A stretch of 64,000 nucleotides of DNA, from contig JAWXBM010000010.1 of NCBI GenBank assembly GCA_034440115.1, positions 10,676-74,675 on the forward strand. The letters are read 5' to 3'. The notes under the pieces are model-generated. The model was not told the DNA's origin. It did no database searches and saw only the letters and a list, made by a program, of their open reading frames with translations. This document shows positions 44,590 to 54,412 of the stretch, piece after piece. The stretch's first letter is position 1; each line of letters begins with the position of its first letter. A program made the position numbers and the translations under genes. This DNA is from JAWXBM01 sp034440115 (lineage in GTDB: Bacteria > Pseudomonadota > Gammaproteobacteria > Xanthomonadales > SZUA-36).

Positions 44590-45663
44590 ATGAGCCGAAA
44601 TACCACTGCCCAAATCGATCTTGCCGCCATTCGCCACAATCTTTCTGTGGTCAAGAATCTGGCTGGTGATAGTCGCATCGTTTGCGTGGTGAAGGCTGAT
44701 GCCTACGGGCATGGGCTGTCGCGAGTTTGCCGGGCACTGGATGATGCCGACGTGTTGGCTGTTGCAACCACGGGCGAGGGATTCAGTTGCCGGGAGCAAG
44801 GTTGGGCAGGTCGTTTGCTATTGCTGGAAGGACCTTCGAATGCCGAAGAATTTGATGATGCAGTAACTTTGGGGGCGGAGATGGTGGTGCATCATGAAAG
44901 TCAATTGCAATTGCTGGCTCAGCGCAAGATCAGTGCTCCTGCAGCTTTGTGGCTAAAAATAGACAGCGGTATGCACAGGTTAGGCTTTCCGCCTGAACGC
45001 GCAACAGAAGTTTTTAAGCAATTACAACAACACTGTAATGGCCGTCCCCTCATCTTGATGTCGCACTTTGCTTGCGCCGATGACCGCAACAATCCAATGA
45101 CTGAAAGGCAGATTCGAATTTTTGACGCATCTGTGGCCAGCCTGTCAGGTGAAATGTCATTGGCCAATTCTGCGGCCATTTTGAATTTTCCCCAAAGTCA
45201 CAGGGATTATGTCAGGCCGGGAATCATGTTGTATGGTGTTTCACCGTGCACAGACCGATCAGCAGCGGATATTGGCCTGCAACCTGCCATGAATTTGGGT
45301 TGCGACTTGATTGCCATCAATCAGGTGAGCGAAGGTGAATCCATAGGTTATGGGGCGGGCTTTATTTGCCCGCATGACATGCTGGTGGGCGTGGCGGCAA
45401 TCGGTTACGGCGATGGCTATCCCCGCCATGCAGAGAACGGCACACCGGTATTGGTCAATGGTCAGCGTGCCGCCCTGACAGGGCGGGTATCCATGGACAT
45501 GATCACCATTGATTTGACTCACCTGGAAAATGCTCAGGTTGGCGACCGGGTGACACTGTGGGGCGCAGGTCTTCCTGTGGAAGAAGTGGCTCAATGGGCA
45601 AACGCCATTCCGTATGAGTTGATTTGTGGTGTAACCGCCCGGGTCAAGGCCATCATGGTTTAA
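44590..45663 (+). CDS. alr: Alanine racemase
   Basis: PLP enzyme interconverting L- and D-alanine for peptidoglycan. The 357-residue protein carries VVKADAYGHG with the PLP Lys35, the catalytic Tyr region YGAGF in the C-terminal part, and GRVSMDMITIDL. dnaB-alr adjacency is also found in E. coli and Pseudomonas. It ends 17 bases before the convergent pspF stop. Confidence 0.96.
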   Translation: MSRNTTAQIDLAAIRHNLSVVKNLAGDSRIVCVVKADAYGHGLSRVCRALDDADVLAVATTGEGFSCREQGWAGRLLLLEGPSNAEEFDDAVTLGAEMVVHHESQLQLLAQRKISAPAALWLKIDSGMHRLGFPPERATEVFKQLQQHCNGRPLILMSHFACADDRNNPMTERQIRIFDASVASLSGEMSLANSAAILNFPQSHRDYVRPGIMLYGVSPCTDRSAADIGLQPAMNLGCDLIAINQVSEGESIGYGAGFICPHDMLVGVAAIGYGDGYPRHAENGTPVLVNGQRAALTGRVSMDMITIDLTHLENAQVGDRVTLWGAGLPVEEVAQWANAIPYELICGVTARVKAIMV

Positions 45664-45680
45664 GCACAAGCCGAGTCGCT

Positions 45681-46718
45681 TCAGTCCGATGCAGCCTGCT
45701 GTTCATCCTCACTGTTTGATCCATCCGTCAGATCATACTTGCGCAAGTAGCCACGCAACTGATGGTAGGTCATGCCAAGATACTCTGCGGTTTTCTTCTG
45801 GTTGAAGCGCGACCGTTCCAACGCATCCTGCAATAAATTAATTTCCATCTGCTGTACATGTTCTTTGAAGTCGTAGGCTTGCTCCGGCAACATCGGGCTG
45901 GTTGACTCTTTGGCCTCAACTGATTTCTGGTGAGGCCTCCAGGGAGAATCGAATGGGTCAAAAGCAATCGATTCAATGGCCTTGGCCTCGCCCGGCGAGG
46001 TGTACACAGCGCGCTCGATGACATTTTTCAGTTCGCGAATGTTGCCTGGCCAGGAGTAACTCAACAGTTCATCTTTCGCTTCGTTGGAAAATCCTGAAAA
46101 TACCGACATACCTAATTCGCCACACATCTTGACGGCAAAATGTTCTGCCATCGGCAGTATGTCTTCCTGTCGCTCACGTAAGGGGGGGAGGGTGATTACG
46201 TCGAATGCTAACCGGTCCAGTAAATCCGCCCGAAACTTGCCGGTCTCAGTTAACGCCGGCAGGTCTTCGTTGGTCGCGCCAATAATGCGCACATCGCAAC
46301 GGATGGTTTCAGATCCGCCCACACGCTCAAGTTCGCCATACTCGATCACTCGAAGAATTTTTTCCTGTACCCGGTCTGAGGTGTTGGCCAGCTCGTCCAG
46401 GAAAATGCTGCCTTGATGGGCCATCTCGAATCGACCCATACGCCGTTTCAAGGCGCCAGTAAATGAACCCGCTTCGTGGCCAAACAGCTCACTTTCAAGC
46501 AGGGAATCGGTCAATGCGGCACAATTGAGCTTGACGTAAGGTTTGTCCCAGCGGGGCGAGAGGTAGTGAATGCGTGCAGCAATCAGTTCTTTGCCGGTGC
46601 CGCGCTCACCAATGACTATAACCGGGCGATTGAGTTGTGCCACCTTGGAAACGCGCTCGAGGATTTCCTGGAATGCAGGTGCTTCGCCGATCAGTTGTTG
46701 GTCTTCCACTCTGTTCAT
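45681..46718 (-). CDS. pspF: PspF-like sigma54 transcriptional activator
   Basis: A 345-residue enhancer-binding protein with an AAA+ domain and no N-terminal receiver, as in PspF. It has Walker A GERGTGKE (37-44), Walker B SIFLDELA, and a C-terminal Fis-type helix-turn-helix (QKKTAEYLGMTYHQLRGYL). Similarity to E. coli PspF runs through the whole protein (NCAALTDSLLESELFGHEAG, RVIEYGELERVGGSE). The sigma54 contact loop reads GSFTGA (84-89) in place of GAFTGA. The pspABC operon it normally faces is not next to it: radA lies divergent. Confidence 0.9.
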   Translation of the reverse strand: MNRVEDQQLIGEAPAFQEILERVSKVAQLNRPVIVIGERGTGKELIAARIHYLSPRWDKPYVKLNCAALTDSLLESELFGHEAGSFTGALKRRMGRFEMAHQGSIFLDELANTSDRVQEKILRVIEYGELERVGGSETIRCDVRIIGATNEDLPALTETGKFRADLLDRLAFDVITLPPLRERQEDILPMAEHFAVKMCGELGMSVFSGFSNEAKDELLSYSWPGNIRELKNVIERAVYTSPGEAKAIESIAFDPFDSPWRPHQKSVEAKESTSPMLPEQAYDFKEHVQQMEINLLQDALERSRFNQKKTAEYLGMTYHQLRGYLRKYDLTDGSNSEDEQQAASD

Positions 46719-46853
46719 ATTTGAATTTCTCGCCCACAGGGCTGTAGCTCAGGATCTATTGTAAGAAAAACACTTGCTCTGCGTCTTGGGCTGGAGGTCA
46801 TGGTCGCAATCTGTTACAAGTTTGCAGTTGCTGATGCAGTTCAAGGGATTACC

Positions 46854-48230
46854 ATGGCCAAATCCAAAAACACATTCCAGTGTGATGAATGCGGAGCCTT
46901 GCTGGGTAAGTGGGCCGGTCAATGTCCAGAATGCCTGGCCTGGAATTGCATTGCCGAGGCACAAGCCGCAGTAGATCGGCCACGTCGTTATGGCGGGGGT
47001 TTCTCCGGTCAAACAGAAAACAAGGTACATGATCTGGCAGGCCTGTCTGAAAGTGACCAGCAACGCATCAAGATCAATATTTCCGAACTGGACCGCGTTT
47101 TGGGGGGTGGATTGGTGCCAGGTTCGGTGTTGCTGCTGGGCGGTGACCCGGGTATTGGTAAATCCACCTTGTTATTGCAACTGACTTCCGCGTTGGCAGG
47201 GCGTTTGTCAAGTTTGTATGTAACCGGCGAAGAGTCGCTGGACCAGGTCAGCATGCGTGCCCGTCGGCTGGGCCTTGAGCTGCAAGGTATTCGTTGCCTG
47301 GCGGAAACAGAAATCGACCGGATTCTGACCGCTGCTGCCAAAGAAAAGCCCGGTTTACTGATCGTGGATTCCATTCAAACGGTCTATTCCAGCGAGATCC
47401 AGTCTGCGCCTGGTTCGGTCAGTCAGGTGCGGGAGTCAGCCGCGCAACTGGTGCGCTGGGCCAAGGAACAGAATTGTGCTGTGGTGCTGGTAGGGCATGT
47501 GACCAAAGAGGGTTCCCTGGCAGGTCCGCGCGTTCTCGAACATATGGTCGATGCCGTGCTGTATTTTGAGTCGGACGGCAGCAGTCGCTACCGGGTCATT
47601 CGCGCCATCAAGAACCGCTTCGGCGCAGTTAACGAGCTTGGCATGTTCGCCATGACGGGAAAAGGCCTGAAGGAAGTAAGCAATCCTTCGGCTATTTTTC
47701 TATCCGGCCACATCAAGCCGGTTCCGGGCAGCATCATTACCATCGTGAGGGAGGGCACGCGGCCCATCCTGATTGAAGTGCAGGCGCTGGTAGCGGAGAG
47801 CCATTTGGCCAATCCACGGCGCGTGTCCCTGGGCTTGGAGCAGAATCGGTTGGCCATGATGCTGGCCGTGCTGCATCGCCATGGTGGCCTGATGCTGGCG
47901 GACCAGGATGTGTTCATCAATGTGGTGGGTGGTATCCGCATCAGCGAGACCGGCGCGGACCTGCCAATGATGCTGGCCTTGAGCTCCAGCTTCAGGGACA
48001 AACCCTTGCCCCTATCGCTGGTTTGTTTTGGGGAAGTGGGATTGTCCGGAGAGATTCGTCCGGTGGCTGATGGACAGGAACGTTTGAAAGCAGCGGCCAG
48101 TCACGGTTACAGCCAAGTGATCATTCCGTTTGCCAACAAGCCGAAACAAGACATGAAGGGCATGAAGATTATTGCAATTCGAACGGTGGCAGAAGCCCTC
48201 AGCGCCGTCACGGAGTTGGAGCGTTGCTGA
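46854..48230 (+). CDS. radA: DNA repair protein RadA
   Basis: RecA-related ATPase that processes recombination intermediates and drives branch migration. From the ATG at 46854 the protein has 458 residues: an N-terminal zinc finger (CDECGALLGKWAGQCPEC, Cys10, 13, 24, 27), the ATPase with Walker A GGDPGIGKST, the RadA-specific KNRFG loop (IKNRFGAVNELG), and a Lon-like C-terminal domain (GGIRISETGADLPMMLAL). The longer reading from 46800 adds residues that do not fit the family. Divergent from pspF. Confidence 0.96.
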   Translation: MAKSKNTFQCDECGALLGKWAGQCPECLAWNCIAEAQAAVDRPRRYGGGFSGQTENKVHDLAGLSESDQQRIKINISELDRVLGGGLVPGSVLLLGGDPGIGKSTLLLQLTSALAGRLSSLYVTGEESLDQVSMRARRLGLELQGIRCLAETEIDRILTAAAKEKPGLLIVDSIQTVYSSEIQSAPGSVSQVRESAAQLVRWAKEQNCAVVLVGHVTKEGSLAGPRVLEHMVDAVLYFESDGSSRYRVIRAIKNRFGAVNELGMFAMTGKGLKEVSNPSAIFLSGHIKPVPGSIITIVREGTRPILIEVQALVAESHLANPRRVSLGLEQNRLAMMLAVLHRHGGLMLADQDVFINVVGGIRISETGADLPMMLALSSSFRDKPLPLSLVCFGEVGLSGEIRPVADGQERLKAAASHGYSQVIIPFANKPKQDMKGMKIIAIRTVAEALSAVTELERC

Positions 48231-48267
48231 TTTTTTAAATAGTAACTGGCTGAATTCGAAAGCGGAA

Positions 48268-49527
48268 TCAGATCTTTTTATCGTTACGTATCAATACCTT
48301 GGAAATGACATTATCACTGATTTCCACAATGGTCATGATGTGTTTGCCGATGCGCACACAGGTTTTACCCGCCGGAATTGCTTCCAGTTCTTCCAATAAC
48401 AGGCCATTAATGGTGTTGGCTTCGTCTTCGGGTAATTCCCAGTTCATGCGTCGATTAAGCATGCGTATGCTGGTAGCGCCGTCAACGAGATAGGTATTGT
48501 CATCCAGTAAGCGGATATTGCGTGAACGTTCGCGACCTTCCGAGGTGTATTCGCCAACGATTTCTTCGAGGATATCATCCAGCGTGACCATACCCTGGAT
48601 GTCGCCATATTCGTCAACCACCAGGCCCATTCTGCGCTCGCGGGACTGGAACTCCAGCAACTGTTGCATCAGGTTGGTGCCCTCGGGAATGAAGTAGGGT
48701 GAACGCACCGAACGGATCAAGTCATCGTAGGTCAGACCACCTTCAGTGAGCTTGGCGATCACCGAACGGATGTGCAGCAGTCCCTCAATGTGATCAATGG
48801 ACTCGCGATACACCGGCATGCGGGTGTAAATGGTCTGCGTCAGTTGCGTCAGAATTGACTCCCAGTCGTCCTCCAGATCAATGCCAACAATTTCCTGGCG
48901 CGGAATCATGACATCGTCCACCGTAGCGTGTTCCAAATCCAGAATGTTGACCAGCATGCGCTGGTGGTCATTGGAAATCTGCCCACCTTCCTGTAACAGC
49001 GTCCGCAGTTCTTCCCGGTTGAGCCGTTCTATCACTTCCGCCCGCGTGCGGATGCCAAAGGGCCGCAGGATCAGGTTGGTGATCATATTGATCAGCCACA
49101 CAACCGGATAAAACAAAGTCAGTAATAGTGACAGTGGATAAGCCGCCAGGTAAGCAATTCGCTCTGGATTCAAAGCAGCAACCGTTTTCGGTGTAACTTC
49201 AGAAAAAATCAACACCACCACAGTCAACACCAGGGAAGCAATCCACACCCCATTACTGCCAAACAGGCGAATGCCGATGATGGTGGCGATGGCGGCAGCC
49301 AGGATATTGACCAGGTTGTTGCCCAGCAGGATCAAGCCGATCAGCCGGTCTGGTTTGCGCAAAAGTTTCTGTGCCATGCGTGCGCCATGATGACCGCTGT
49401 TAGCCAGATGCCGCATGCGATAGCGGTTCAACGCCATCAGTCCCGTTTCAGAGCCCGAAAAGAATGCGGACAAGACCAGCAGTATTCCCAGGATCATGTA
49501 AAGACTGCTGAGGGGTAAATCGTTCAA
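48268..49527 (-). CDS. corB: CNNM/CorC-family membrane protein with CBS domains (CorB/YfjD-like)
   Basis: A 419-residue protein: an N-terminal DUF21/CNNM membrane domain (three to four helices over the first ~190 residues, with SAFFSGSETGLMALNRYRMR), two CBS repeats that sense nucleotides (MIPRQEIVGIDLEDDW and onwards), and a C-terminal CorC/HlyC domain (ELPEDEANTINGLLLEELEAIPAG). Members are linked to Mg2+ and Co2+ efflux. With ypjD and ffh it repeats the E. coli order corB-ypjD-ffh. Confidence 0.92.
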   Translation of the reverse strand: MNDLPLSSLYMILGILLVLSAFFSGSETGLMALNRYRMRHLANSGHHGARMAQKLLRKPDRLIGLILLGNNLVNILAAAIATIIGIRLFGSNGVWIASLVLTVVVLIFSEVTPKTVAALNPERIAYLAAYPLSLLLTLFYPVVWLINMITNLILRPFGIRTRAEVIERLNREELRTLLQEGGQISNDHQRMLVNILDLEHATVDDVMIPRQEIVGIDLEDDWESILTQLTQTIYTRMPVYRESIDHIEGLLHIRSVIAKLTEGGLTYDDLIRSVRSPYFIPEGTNLMQQLLEFQSRERRMGLVVDEYGDIQGMVTLDDILEEIVGEYTSEGRERSRNIRLLDDNTYLVDGATSIRMLNRRMNWELPEDEANTINGLLLEELEAIPAGKTCVRIGKHIMTIVEISDNVISKVLIRNDKKI

Positions 49528-49632
49528 GTGTATGCGGATCCGCGTTTTGGACAGGTTGGGTTGTAATTGTAACAGGCAAGTTGTTTGCCAGCCTCAAAGC
49601 AAACCCCTTAAAAGTTGCTGTCGAAACTGGAA

Positions 49633-50448
49633 TTACAGTTGCCAGCTACGCCCCAGCAGGTTCTCCAGTACCAATTTGCTGCCGAAGTAAGACAGCAATA
49701 ACAAACCAATTCCTGCCAGGCACAGATGAACAGCTTTTCTGCCGCGCCAGCCGTAACGCCAGCGACCGAAAAGCAACAAGCCAAACACCATCCAGGCGAG
49801 GATGGCCAATGACGTTTTGTGAACCAGGTGCTGGGCAAACAGGTCGGACACATAGGCCAGCCCACTGGCAAGCGACAGGGTCAATAAAATAAAGCCCGTA
49901 GCAATCAAGCGAAACAATAGCCTTTCAAGTACTTCCAAAGGCGGCAACCACCGCACCAGGGAATTCAGGCGATGCGAACGCAGGAAGTGGTCGATGATGG
50001 CGGCAAACAAGGCATAGACTCCTGCAATGCTGAGGAAGCCGAATGCCAGGATAGAACTGACAATGTGAATGCTGGTGCCGGCCGAGGAGTGCTCCAGGGG
50101 AATGTTTTGAACCGGTATCAGCCATTCCGTCAGTAAAATCAGAATGGTCAGTGGCAATGCCACCAGGCTGGCGTCAAACAGACTGTCGCGAGCGAAAACC
50201 GAAAAGCTCAGCAGCAGGACTATCACCAGAGCGCACAGTGACATCAGGCTCAGGATGCTGACATCGGCCTGACCCGGTGTCCCCCAATGATGCGAAAAGG
50301 CCAATGCATGAAACGCGGCTCCGGCAAAGCCGCAGGCGATCGCAGCCTGGCGCCATCTTCCCAGTTGGCGACTCATCGACAAGTAAAGCAGCGTGGTGGC
50401 AAGAAAATAAAAGCCAACGGCCGCAAGCAGACTCAGATCATGATACAT
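49633..50448 (-). CDS. ypjD: Inner-membrane CcsA/YpjD-type protein
   Basis: A 271-residue protein with about eight transmembrane helices, similar to the cytochrome c assembly protein CcsA/ResC family. The HHW in AFSHHWGTPG and the ASGLAYVSDLFAQHLVHKTSLAILAWMVFG segment (with conserved His) are typical of the heme-handling fold. Its function in E. coli is not established. It is divergent from ffh, with an 86-bp gap. Confidence 0.9.
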   Translation of the reverse strand: MYHDLSLLAAVGFYFLATTLLYLSMSRQLGRWRQAAIACGFAGAAFHALAFSHHWGTPGQADVSILSLMSLCALVIVLLLSFSVFARDSLFDASLVALPLTILILLTEWLIPVQNIPLEHSSAGTSIHIVSSILAFGFLSIAGVYALFAAIIDHFLRSHRLNSLVRWLPPLEVLERLLFRLIATGFILLTLSLASGLAYVSDLFAQHLVHKTSLAILAWMVFGLLLFGRWRYGWRGRKAVHLCLAGIGLLLLSYFGSKLVLENLLGRSWQL

Positions 50449-50534
50449 CGATGCTCTTTGTTTTCAGCAAACAGGAAATCACCAGTTCCATTCCTGCAGC
50501 TATAATACCCGACTCCTACCTTGCGGAAAGACCC

Positions 50535-51929
50535 ATGTTTGAAACATTGACTGACAAGCTGTCGAGCAGTTTGCAAAGACTGTCGGGCAGAGGCCGGCTG
50601 ACCGAAGACGCAATACGCGAAACGTTGCGGGAAGTCCGCATTGCCTTGCTGGAGGCTGATGTTGCCTTGCCGGTAGTGCAAAAATTTATTGGTGAAATCA
50701 GCGCCAAGGCGGTTGGCCAGGAAGTCCTGCAAAGTCTCACGCCAAGCCAGGTGCTGATCAAGATTGTGCATGATGAGTTGGTCAGCATCATGGGCTCGCA
50801 GAACGAGCAGTTGGATTTGCGTGCCCAGGCTCCTGTGGTCATCATGGTGGCCGGCCTGCAGGGTTCTGGTAAAACCACCAGTACGGCCAAACTGGCCAGG
50901 CAGTTGATTAATGACCAGAAGAAGCGGGTCATGGTGGTCAGTTGTGATGTTTACCGGCCTGCAGCCATCGACCAACTGAAAACCCTGGCTGCACAGGTTG
51001 GTGCTGAATTCTTCCCTTCAGAAACCAGCCAGGATCCTGCCGACATCGCCAGGGCTGCACTGAAAGAAGCGCGACAGAAAATGATCGATGTGCTGCTGGT
51101 TGATACCGCTGGGCGGCTGCACGTGGATGAGGCCATGATGGAAGAGGCCCGTCGTATCCACCAGGCTGTCAGCCCGCACGAAACCCTGTTCGTGGTTGAC
51201 AGTATGACCGGTCAGGACGCCGCAAATACTGCTGCAGCGTTTGGCGCAGCGCTGGAGCTCACCGGCGTAATCCTCACCAAGACCGATGGTGATGCTCGCG
51301 GCGGGGCAGCGCTTTCCGTGCGTGAAATCACCGGCAAACCTATCAAGTTCATCGGCGTAGGCGAAAAAACCGATGCGCTGCAACCATTTTATCCTGAGCG
51401 CATTGCCTCACGCATTCTGGGTATGGGCGATGTGCTCAGTCTGGTTGAAGATGTGCAGAAAAAGGTTGATCAGGAAAAAGCGCAGAAGTTGGTCAACAAA
51501 ATGCGCAAGGGTCGGGGCTTTGACCTGGAGGACTTTCGCGGGCAACTGGAACAGATGATGAACATGGGTGGCATCAGCAACCTGATGGATAAGCTGCCTG
51601 GCATGGGGCAGATTTCCGCACCGATGAAGGCCCAGGTTGATGATAAAAGTACGCGCCACATGATTGCCTTGATCAACTCCATGACACCGCAGGAGCGCCG
51701 GTTTCCGGACATCATTCGTGGTTCGCGCAAAAAGCGTATTGCCCAGGGCTCCGGGCTGGAGGTACAGGCCATCAATCGCTTGCTCAAACAGCACACTCAG
51801 ATGCAGAAAATGATGAAGAAGATGAGCGGTGGTGGAATGGGCAAGATGATGAAACAGCTCAATCGGTTACAAGGTCAACTGCCACCCGGGATGATGCCCG
51901 GCGGTGGCGGCAGGAAGCCACCGTTTTGA
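50535..51929 (+). CDS. ffh: Signal recognition particle GTPase Ffh
   Basis: Protein part of the SRP that targets nascent membrane proteins to FtsY and the translocon. From the ATG at 50535 it has 464 residues: N domain, the GTPase G domain with GLQGSGKTTSTAKLA (around residue 107) and DTAGRLHVDE, then a Met-rich M domain (GMGKMMKQLNRLQGQLPPGMMPGG) that binds signal peptides and 4.5S RNA. A longer frame from 50277 overlaps ypjD and is ruled out. Confidence 0.97.
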   Translation: MFETLTDKLSSSLQRLSGRGRLTEDAIRETLREVRIALLEADVALPVVQKFIGEISAKAVGQEVLQSLTPSQVLIKIVHDELVSIMGSQNEQLDLRAQAPVVIMVAGLQGSGKTTSTAKLARQLINDQKKRVMVVSCDVYRPAAIDQLKTLAAQVGAEFFPSETSQDPADIARAALKEARQKMIDVLLVDTAGRLHVDEAMMEEARRIHQAVSPHETLFVVDSMTGQDAANTAAAFGAALELTGVILTKTDGDARGGAALSVREITGKPIKFIGVGEKTDALQPFYPERIASRILGMGDVLSLVEDVQKKVDQEKAQKLVNKMRKGRGFDLEDFRGQLEQMMNMGGISNLMDKLPGMGQISAPMKAQVDDKSTRHMIALINSMTPQERRFPDIIRGSRKKRIAQGSGLEVQAINRLLKQHTQMQKMMKKMSGGGMGKMMKQLNRLQGQLPPGMMPGGGGRKPPF

Positions 51930-52224
51930 ACCGGGGGGTCTGACCCGAGCCGCGCGATGTCCCTGGCATCCGATGTATGCTGACTTGGCTATCTACCTGT
52001 TTTTATCAAATTTATGGTTCCCTTTCAGTTCTCAAGACTGTAGAATGCCCGGCTGGCTGAATCCTGGGTTCGGGTATTTCCTGTGCCTGCCGAAAAGAAT
52101 AACCAGTCGAAACGATTGGGTGTTTGAAAACGGCTGCGAATGTCGATGAGGCAACCGAGACGATTTGCTGCGTCCTGTGCGGCGAAGTGAATCAAAACAG
52201 AATTTTTGAATTGGGCTTTTAGCA
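51930..52224 (+). promoter_or_regulatory. Promoter region of rpsP operon
   Basis: A likely -10 TAGAAT (52041-52046) with a weak -35 TTCCCT 17 bp upstream would give a transcript with a ~170-nt leader before rpsP. The leader is not obviously a known ribosomal protein binding site. No gene is seen in the gap. Confidence 0.35.
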
Positions 52225-52476
52225 ATGGTAAAAATCAGATTATCCAGGGGCGGCGCCAAGAAAAGCCCGTTCTACTACATCGTTGTCACCGACAGCCGGA
52301 AGGCCAGAGATGGCCGCAAGATCGAACGCTTGGGATTCTTCAATCCCCTGGCTCGCGGGCAGGAAGAACGTTTGCGGGTAGATCTTGGGCGGGTTGAATA
52401 TTGGCACGGTGAAGGCGCGCAGATGAGCGATCGCGTCAAGTCGCTGGTCAGTCAGGCACGCATACAGACAGCCTGA
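52225..52476 (+). CDS. rpsP: 30S ribosomal protein S16
   Basis: An 83-residue small-subunit assembly protein. [31 protein letters not shown] and [24 protein letters not shown] are the full family pattern. First gene of rpsP-rimM-trmD-rplS, as in E. coli. Confidence 0.98.
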   Translation: MVKIRLSRGGAKKSPFYYIVVTDSRKARDGRKIERLGFFNPLARGQEERLRVDLGRVEYWHGEGAQMSDRVKSLVSQARIQTA

Positions 52477-52493
52477 ACGCCTAACTGAACGCT

Positions 52494-53021
52494 TTGGCGG
52501 GCGACCTGAATAAGAAAGACGCCAGCCTGGACGAGCGGGTACTGCTTGGTCACGTAGCAGGTGTTCATGGAGTCAAGGGGTGGGTGAAAATCCATTCTTA
52601 TACCGATCCGCGGAATGCCATATTCGACTACCAGCCTTGGCTGCTGGAAAAAAGCGGCAAGTCGCTCACCGTGCTGGAAGGCAAGATCAGTGGTAAATAT
52701 TTGCTGGTGCGCCTGAAGGAAGTCAGCAGCCGGGATGAGGCGGAAGCTTTAGCCGGACAAAAAATAGCCGTGGTACGGGACGGTTTGCCGCCATTGCTGG
52801 ATAGTGAGTTCTATTGGGCAGATCTGGTAGGGCTGGAAGTATTAAACCAGGACGGCAGTGGCTTGGGCCACATTCGCGAAATGCTCGCCACAGGTGCAAA
52901 TGATGTCATGGTGGTTAGCGGCGAACGGGAACGATTGATTCCGTTTGTGCTGGGTCTTTATGTCAGCCAGGTAGACTTGGAACAGGGTGTCGTCAAGGTA
53001 GATTGGGACCCTGAATTCTGA
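52494..53021 (+). CDS. rimM: Ribosome maturation factor RimM
   Basis: Helps assemble the head of the 30S subunit, together with S19. The 175-residue protein has the N-terminal beta barrel opening [23 protein letters not shown] and the C-terminal PRC-barrel with [13 protein letters not shown] and [14 protein letters not shown]. The start is probably TTG at 52494; no ATG or strong ribosome site lies close, so translation may depend on rpsP. Next gene trmD starts 2 bases after its stop. Confidence 0.95.
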   Translation: MAGDLNKKDASLDERVLLGHVAGVHGVKGWVKIHSYTDPRNAIFDYQPWLLEKSGKSLTVLEGKISGKYLLVRLKEVSSRDEAEALAGQKIAVVRDGLPPLLDSEFYWADLVGLEVLNQDGSGLGHIREMLATGANDVMVVSGERERLIPFVLGLYVSQVDLEQGVVKVDWDPEF

Positions 53022-53023
53022 GC

Positions 53024-53794
53024 ATGAAAATCCAGGTCGTTACGCTGTTCCCAGAGGAATTTTTGCCCCTGGTTGATTTGGGGGTGACTGGCAGGGCCAT
53101 TCGGCAACGAGTGGTTGATTTGCGGATGTTGAACCCGCGGGATTTTGCCCAGGATAAACATCGCAGCGTGGACGACCGGCCCTACGGTGGTGGTCCCGGC
53201 ATGGTGATTGCAGTTGAGCCCTTGCGCTCCACCATTCGGCATGCACGGGAATCTGCTGCTCAAGGCAGTAAAGATGAGGGCCAAAATGTGCAGGATCGAC
53301 CCAGGGTTAGCCTGCTGAGCCCGCAAGGCAAAAACCTGGACCAGGACGCGATAAAGTCTCTGGCAGGGCGTAGCAACCTGATTCTGGTTTGTGGTCGCTA
53401 TGAAGGCGTCGATGAGCGCCTGATAGAAAGCGAGATTGACGAGGAATGGTCGATAGGCGATTACGTCCTCAGTGGTGGTGAGTTGGCCGCCGCAGTAATG
53501 ATAGATGCAGTGGTTCGATTGCTGCCCGGTGTTTTGGGTGACGCGCTTTCCGCAGCGCAGGATTCGTTCAGTGAAGGCTTGTTGGATTGCCCGCACTACA
53601 CGCGTCCTGAATCGGTAGATGGGATGGAAGTGCCCGCGGTTTTGTTGTCGGGAGACCACCAGGCCATTGCCCGCTGGCGCAGAAAACAGTCGTTGGGAAG
53701 AACCCGGTTACGCCGTCCGGATTTGCTGCAGCAAGCCAAGCTTGGCAAAGAGGACGAAGCTTTATTGGCAGAGTTCATAGCCGAACAGGACTGA
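53024..53794 (+). CDS. trmD: tRNA (guanine-N1-)-methyltransferase
   Basis: SPOUT enzyme that methylates G37 next to the anticodon, preventing frameshifts. The 256-residue protein has [22 protein letters not shown] sequence ([13 protein letters not shown]) and [28 protein letters not shown], which form the SAM-binding knot. Coupled to rimM. Confidence 0.97.
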   Translation: MKIQVVTLFPEEFLPLVDLGVTGRAIRQRVVDLRMLNPRDFAQDKHRSVDDRPYGGGPGMVIAVEPLRSTIRHARESAAQGSKDEGQNVQDRPRVSLLSPQGKNLDQDAIKSLAGRSNLILVCGRYEGVDERLIESEIDEEWSIGDYVLSGGELAAAVMIDAVVRLLPGVLGDALSAAQDSFSEGLLDCPHYTRPESVDGMEVPAVLLSGDHQAIARWRRKQSLGRTRLRRPDLLQQAKLGKEDEALLAEFIAEQD

Positions 53795-53870
53795 GTAAAG
53801 AGACTGCATACGGATTTTTGGATTTAGTGACTGGTTAAAATAGGCCGGTTGAATTTTGAGGAAAGCGAAT

Positions 53871-54218
53871 ATGAGCAACATCATCGATCAAATCAACGCG
53901 GAACAAATGACCCGCGAATTGCCGGAGTTCGCTCCTGGCGATACGGTAGTTGTCAACGTCAAGGTAAAGGAAGGCGCTCGTGAGCGCTTGCAGGCCTTCG
54001 AAGGCGTTGTCATTGCCATCACCAATCGTGGCCTGAATTCAGCCTTTACGGTGCGTAAAATCTCGCATGGTACCGGCGTAGAGCGCGTGTTCCAGACTTA
54101 CAGCCTGCTGATCGACTCGGTCACAGTCAAACGTCGCGGCGATGTACGCCGTGCCAAGCTCTACTTCCTGCGCGATCGCGAGGGCAAGGCAGCAAGAATC
54201 AAAGAAAAGCTCAACTGA
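53871..54218 (+). CDS. rplS: 50S ribosomal protein L19
   Basis: A 115-residue large-subunit protein at the subunit interface. [39 protein letters not shown] and [29 protein letters not shown] are canonical. ATG preceded by GAGGAAAG. Last gene of the operon, followed by a strong terminator. Confidence 0.98.
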   Translation: MSNIIDQINAEQMTRELPEFAPGDTVVVNVKVKEGARERLQAFEGVVIAITNRGLNSAFTVRKISHGTGVERVFQTYSLLIDSVTVKRRGDVRRAKLYFLRDREGKAARIKEKLN

Positions 54219-54243
54219 GCAATGCGCCAGCAATAAAGTTTCG

Positions 54244-54273
54244 AAAAAACCCGCCGTTTGGCGGGTTTTTTTT
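54244..54273 (+). terminator. Intrinsic terminator of rpsP-rimM-trmD-rplS
   Basis: A-rich arm plus CCCGCC (54244-54255) pairs with GGCGGG plus T run (54260-54273) around a GTTT loop: a textbook Rho-independent terminator. Confidence 0.92.
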
Positions 54274-54412
54274 GGCTGCCAGCATTATCTGTATGACTGG
54301 CGGATGGGTAAGTCGATTCGAACGATCTTGTGTTGATTACAGTAACTCGCTTGAAACCTGTGTAAAAAAACCTCATTTCTTGTGCATCACTTACTAATTG
54401 GTAATGTCCGCT

